Source: Mesorhizobium sp. (GTDB lineage Bacteria > Pseudomonadota > Alphaproteobacteria > Rhizobiales > Rhizobiaceae). From it: 64,000 nt of DNA. This document shows positions 60,578-64,000 of this stretch, piece by piece. Below the pieces are notes generated by a model, which worked only from the letters and a program-made list of their open reading frames with translations, was not told where the DNA came from and ran no database searches. Each line of letters begins with the position of its first letter. The stretch's first letter is position 1. The DNA lies in assembly GCF_004963255.1 (NCBI RefSeq), contig NZ_SUGA01000021.1, positions 1 to 64,000 of the forward strand, written 5' to 3'. The translations under genes were made by a program, and so were the position numbers.

Positions 60578-61903
60578 TCAATTCTCAGACAAATCGGAAG
60601 CACGCCGCAAGAACAGCGCCGACAGCGGGCTGTCGGGCCGGGCCAACTGCCGTTCGGCGGTCAATGCCCGCGCGAGTGCCGTATCGCCGGCGCGCAATGC
60701 AGCCTCGATCAAGGTCAGGTCGATGACGTCGCGCTGCGCATGGCTGCCGCCGAAGCGGTGCGCGATCGAGCGGATCGGCCGGATCAGACGCACGGCCTCA
60801 TCGTAGCGGCCCTCGCCGAAGGCCTTGATGGCTAAGGTCAGCGGGTGGCCGACATCGCGCGTGAAGGCGGCATTGTCGTCGCTGCCGCGCATCGCTTCGC
60901 GCTGCGCCTCGAGCAGCGTCTTCGCCGGCGCTTCCAGCCCGGCGCCGACAAAAGCCATCATCGCATGCGCGTCGTTGAAGGCGTAATTGCCGGCGGCGGC
61001 TTTCGGGACCCAGTTGGCGGCAAGCGTCGCCCAGCGGTCGCCGACATCGACGCCGCCGAGATGGAGACGCCACAGGATGGCCGACGCATCGACCATGTTG
61101 AGCGCCAATGTCGAGCGCGCACCGTAGATCGGTCCATCATAGAGCCTGAGCACCTCGTCGGTTTCGCCGAGATCGTAGTGGAACAGCGCAAGGTGCCACC
61201 AATTGTGGACCTGGAGAAAACTCTCCTTCGACCAGGCCTCCGGGTTGGCGCGCATCCAGGCGATGCCATCCCTTTGCCGGCTCTGCATCTCCATGACATG
61301 CGCTACCGCGTGCTGCGCCCAGCCGTCGCGCCGTTCGATCTCGATGGCCTGCCGGCCGAAGGATTCGGCGCGGGCGTAGTCGCCCATTTCCTCCAGCCCG
61401 AAGGCCTGCATGCCGAGAATGGCGTGGTAGCCCGGCATGTCTTTCCGCCAGGCCGGCAGCGCCCGGCCGATTCGGTCGCGCAGCATGCGCGCATTGCCGG
61501 TGAAGAAATCGATCTGGTGCCCGACCTGCAGCGCCAGCGCATCGCGTGGGTTATCGATCGCGATGTCCTCCAGGATACGACCGGCTTCATGCCAGCGCCC
61601 GTCGGCGAGATGCCCAAGCGCGGCGACATGCGCAGCTTCGCGCGCGGTGGCGGCAAGGGACAGCGCCGCCTGATGGCTTGACCTAGCGACCGCCGTCGCG
61701 TCCCGCTCTGTGGCCAGGCCGAACAGATAGCCTTTGAACACATGTGCCATGACGAAGGTCGGGTCGTCGGTAATGGCGCGGTCGATGGAACCGACCGGAT
61801 CGCCGATGAAGCATTGCAGCTCATGCACGGCGCGGGCGTAGGATGAAAACCCGGCTTCGGTCGCGCCCGAGTAAGTCAGGCCGAATGCGTCCTTCAGCGC
61901 CAT
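60578..61903 (-). CDS. TTC38-like tetratricopeptide-repeat protein
   Basis: This 441-residue all-helical protein lacks a signal peptide. Helix pairs such as YARAESFGRQAIEIERRDGWAQHAVAHVMEMQSRQRDGIAWM and the block HNWWHLALFHYDLGETDEVLRLYD resemble the TPR protein 38 family found in bacteria and animals. Its biochemical role is unknown. It lies 82 bases upstream of xylB on the same strand, so co-transcription is possible but not implied by function. Confidence 0.8.
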   Translation of the reverse strand: MALKDAFGLTYSGATEAGFSSYARAVHELQCFIGDPVGSIDRAITDDPTFVMAHVFKGYLFGLATERDATAVARSSHQAALSLAATAREAAHVAALGHLADGRWHEAGRILEDIAIDNPRDALALQVGHQIDFFTGNARMLRDRIGRALPAWRKDMPGYHAILGMQAFGLEEMGDYARAESFGRQAIEIERRDGWAQHAVAHVMEMQSRQRDGIAWMRANPEAWSKESFLQVHNWWHLALFHYDLGETDEVLRLYDGPIYGARSTLALNMVDASAILWRLHLGGVDVGDRWATLAANWVPKAAAGNYAFNDAHAMMAFVGAGLEAPAKTLLEAQREAMRGSDDNAAFTRDVGHPLTLAIKAFGEGRYDEAVRLIRPIRSIAHRFGGSHAQRDVIDLTLIEAALRAGDTALARALTAERQLARPDSPLSALFLRRASDLSEN

Positions 61904-62127
61904 TCTGTGTCCTTCGACGATCGCGAATTTGCTGTTTGGAACCCGATCCTAAAGCATCGGCGAGGAGCGTGCCAACGGCCGCCTCGATCAAGCAATACTC
62001 TGGTCTATTCGCCTGGGATCGCAGTTCATCAACCATTGGGCGCAGAATAGGCTTTGAAAATTGAGACGAATTATGTCTTCATTGCGGCAGGGATGGGGCG
62101 GCTCAAATCGCGAATTGCGAGGACGCG

Positions 62128-64000
62128 ATGCGGCGCTTTGGTAATTCTCTTCCGAGACTGTTCTCGGAGGGAAAAGTCATATCAGCAAATGCTGATAGAC
62201 TGATGAAAGGCCCAGTACATCCTTGGATGCTTGGCCTTCTGGCATCAACAGCACTTACATTGCTGCCGGGCTCCCAGGCTTTTGCCGCATGTGTGCTCAG
62301 CCCACCCGCTGGCAATACAGCCTATGTCTGCGACAGCGGCGATTCCGGCGGCAGCCTGACCGACACCAGCGGCGACAACACGCTCACCTTCCCTTCCGGC
62401 GGCACCGGCCAGATCAGCGGCAATGTCAGCTTCGGCGCCGGATCCGACCGCATCGACATGCAATCCGGCGCCATCACCGGCACGGTCGACCAGGGCGACG
62501 GCACCGACTTCTTCACCATTGGCGCAGGCACCGTTGCCGGCAACGTCCAGCAGGGCGCGGGTATCGACGATTTCAACATGAGCGGCGGCCAGATCGGCTC
62601 GCTCAACCAGGGCGATGGGCTCGACACCTTCACCATGAGCGGCGGCCGCATCGTCGATTTCTTCGACGATGGCGACCATGCTGTGATGACCGGCGGCCGC
62701 ATCGGCCGCGTCAACATGAAGCTCGACCAGAACTACTTCAACATGTCGGGCGGTGTCATCGACCGCAACCTCGTCACCGGCTTCGACAAGGATACCATCA
62801 TCCTTTCCGGCGGCACGATCGGCGGCAACATCAGCGTCAGCGGCGGCAACGACAGCGTGACCATCACCGGCGGCACGGTCGGCGGCGACGTGCTGATGAG
62901 CTTTGGCGCCGACAGTTTCGTCTGGGACGGCGGCGGCATCATCTATGGCAGCGTCGATCTCGGCGCCGACAATGATACCGCCCAGCTCAGCAACCTCACG
63001 AAGGCCAATCTCGGCGGCGCCGACGCCGTGAATGGCGGTCTCGGCACCGACACGCTCACCTTCGACAACGTCAAGCTGGATGGCATCGCCAGGGTCCAGA
63101 ACTGGGAAACCATCAACGCCACCAACGACACGCAATTGACATTGGACGGCAACCTCGTGCTGGGCGACTCAGGCACGGGCACCGGCACGCTCAACGTCGA
63201 CCAGGCAAGCACGCTCTATGGCGGCGGCTTCAATGCCTCGATCCAGGCCTTTACGTCAGGGCAACTGGCCGAGGTCTTCAATGCCGGCCGCATCGACCTG
63301 ACCAACGGCAGCACCGGCGCCACCGACCGGCTGACGATCAACGGCAACTATACCGGGCTCGGCGGCCTGCTGCTGATCCAGACCGAGCTTGGCGACGATT
63401 CCTCCGCCTCTGACCGGCTCGTGCTGTCCGGCGGCACGGCTTCCGGCTCGACCGGCATCGCGGTGGTCAATGTCGGCGGCGCCGGCGCCGAGACCACGGC
63501 GGACGGCATCATGGTCGTGCAGGCCGTCAACGGCGCCACGTCGGGCGCCAACGCGTTCGCGCTTGACGCGCCGGTCGCGGCCGGCGCCTTCGAATATTAC
63601 CTGTTCAAGGGCGGCGTCAGCGCCGACAGCGAGGAGAACTGGTACCTGCGTTCATCGCTGATCACGCCGACATCGCCGGCCGCGGCTCCGTCCGAGCCTA
63701 CGCCCGCGCTCGAGCCAGAGCCGCCGGAGACCGAGCCGCCGCCGCCGCCGTCGGAGCTGCCGCCGGTGCCGGTGCCAACCGAGGGCGATGCCAACAATCC
63801 GCCGGTCGACCCGACGCCGCCGGTTCAGGCGAGCGATCCTGAGCCGGAAGCGCCGCCGGCTCCGCCGGAGGCGCCACCGGCCGATCCGCCGCCGCCTCCG
63901 CCCCCGGTGCCGACCGCCGTGCCCGATCTGCCGACGCCGGCAGCGGGTCAGGAAATCCTGCTCTACCGCATCGAGGTGCCGGTCTATTCGGCCGTGCCGC
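62128..64000 (+). CDS. Autotransporter-type outer membrane protein, 3' end outside window
   Basis: The frame runs from ATG 62128 (GAGGACGCG ahead) to the window end without a stop, about 624 residues. A long leader ends LLPGSQAFA-A. The passenger (about residues 60-380) is built of repeats of about 20 residues with the pattern D-x-F-x-MSGG-x-I-x(2)-x-x-x-QG-x-G, giving parallel beta-helix strands. Then come ASTLYGGGFNASIQAF and a Pro/Glu-rich linker (about residues 510-600). The last visible residues, AAGQEILLYRIEVPVYSAVP, look like the junction leading to a C-terminal beta-barrel. ATG 62203 is an alternative start. Confidence 0.85.
   Translation, partial: MRRFGNSLPRLFSEGKVISANADRLMKGPVHPWMLGLLASTALTLLPGSQAFAACVLSPPAGNTAYVCDSGDSGGSLTDTSGDNTLTFPSGGTGQISGNVSFGAGSDRIDMQSGAITGTVDQGDGTDFFTIGAGTVAGNVQQGAGIDDFNMSGGQIGSLNQGDGLDTFTMSGGRIVDFFDDGDHAVMTGGRIGRVNMKLDQNYFNMSGGVIDRNLVTGFDKDTIILSGGTIGGNISVSGGNDSVTITGGTVGGDVLMSFGADSFVWDGGGIIYGSVDLGADNDTAQLSNLTKANLGGADAVNGGLGTDTLTFDNVKLDGIARVQNWETINATNDTQLTLDGNLVLGDSGTGTGTLNVDQASTLYGGGFNASIQAFTSGQLAEVFNAGRIDLTNGSTGATDRLTINGNYTGLGGLLLIQTELGDDSSASDRLVLSGGTASGSTGIAVVNVGGAGAETTADGIMVVQAVNGATSGANAFALDAPVAAGAFEYYLFKGGVSADSEENWYLRSSLITPTSPAAAPSEPTPALEPEPPETEPPPPPSELPPVPVPTEGDANNPPVDPTPPVQASDPEPEAPPAPPEAPPADPPPPPPPVPTAVPDLPTPAAGQEILLYRIEVPVYSAVP

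Noticed and set aside
62223..62975. A forward frame of 250 codons inside the autotransporter gene
   Set aside because: It is a shifted frame of the repeat region, His/Arg-rich; the frame from 62128 gives a signal peptide and regular beta-helix repeats to the window end.

Overview
The window looks like a chromosomal segment of a Mesorhizobium-type alphaproteobacterium (Rhizobiales). The DNA is GC-rich with a strong third-position GC bias. Genes are packed into ATGA-overlapping operons of ABC importers and catabolic enzymes. Many gaps hold long imperfect palindromic repeats typical of rhizobial genomes. I see no tRNA, rRNA, CRISPR array, insertion sequence or phage gene.

Layout: (1) 2-6245: the end of a membrane protein, then a five-gene branched-chain-amino-acid-type ABC importer. 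(2) 6465-8706: an NhaD-like antiporter and pncA. (3) 9005-21172: a molybdenum hydroxylase (FAD subunit plus fused FeS/Moco subunit), a 6-hydroxynicotinate-reductase-like FeS protein, a UPF0280 protein, an AA_synth-family protein and a MarR regulator. Convergent to these are hydantoinase/oxoprolinase-type HyuA and HyuB, and a ferredoxin-NADP reductase is divergent from hyuA. A shared dyad, TTNGYAYACNAA, precedes the importer, the hydroxylase operon and the hyuA/reductase divergon. I read (1)-(3) as a candidate regulon for uptake, hydroxylation, reduction and lactam cleavage of an N-heterocycle, possibly nicotinate.

(4) 21373-25036: deoC and a two-domain ALDH16-like dehydrogenase. (5) 25317-27067: an SDR and a FAH-family hydrolase, as in deoxy-sugar-acid pathways. 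(6) 27272-37643: two divergent amino-sugar operons (importer, Gfo/Idh protein and murQ on one side; kinase, GntR regulator, SIS deaminase and nagA on the other), with near-identical tandem operators in the shared promoter. (7) 37928-41234: matB, a GntR regulator with an in-frame stop near its start, and rpe. (8) 41424-47248: two overlapping genes for large secreted proteins, one with DUF11-like domains and a Cys-repeat tail.

(9) 47603-56513: a gamma-butyrobetaine/carnitine catabolic operon (BKACE cleavage enzyme, HD-domain protein, carnitine dehydrogenase with a lysine-rich tail, acyl-CoA dehydrogenase, ADP-forming CoA ligase, enoyl-CoA hydratase, alpha/beta hydrolase) divergent from a GlxA/CdhR-type regulator. 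(10) 56559-61903: a small protein, xylA, an NTF2-like protein, xylB and a TTC38-like protein. (11) 62128-64000: the first part of an autotransporter that runs off the window.

Functions are inferred from recognisable motifs and gene order. No database search was run, and substrate assignments are hypotheses.
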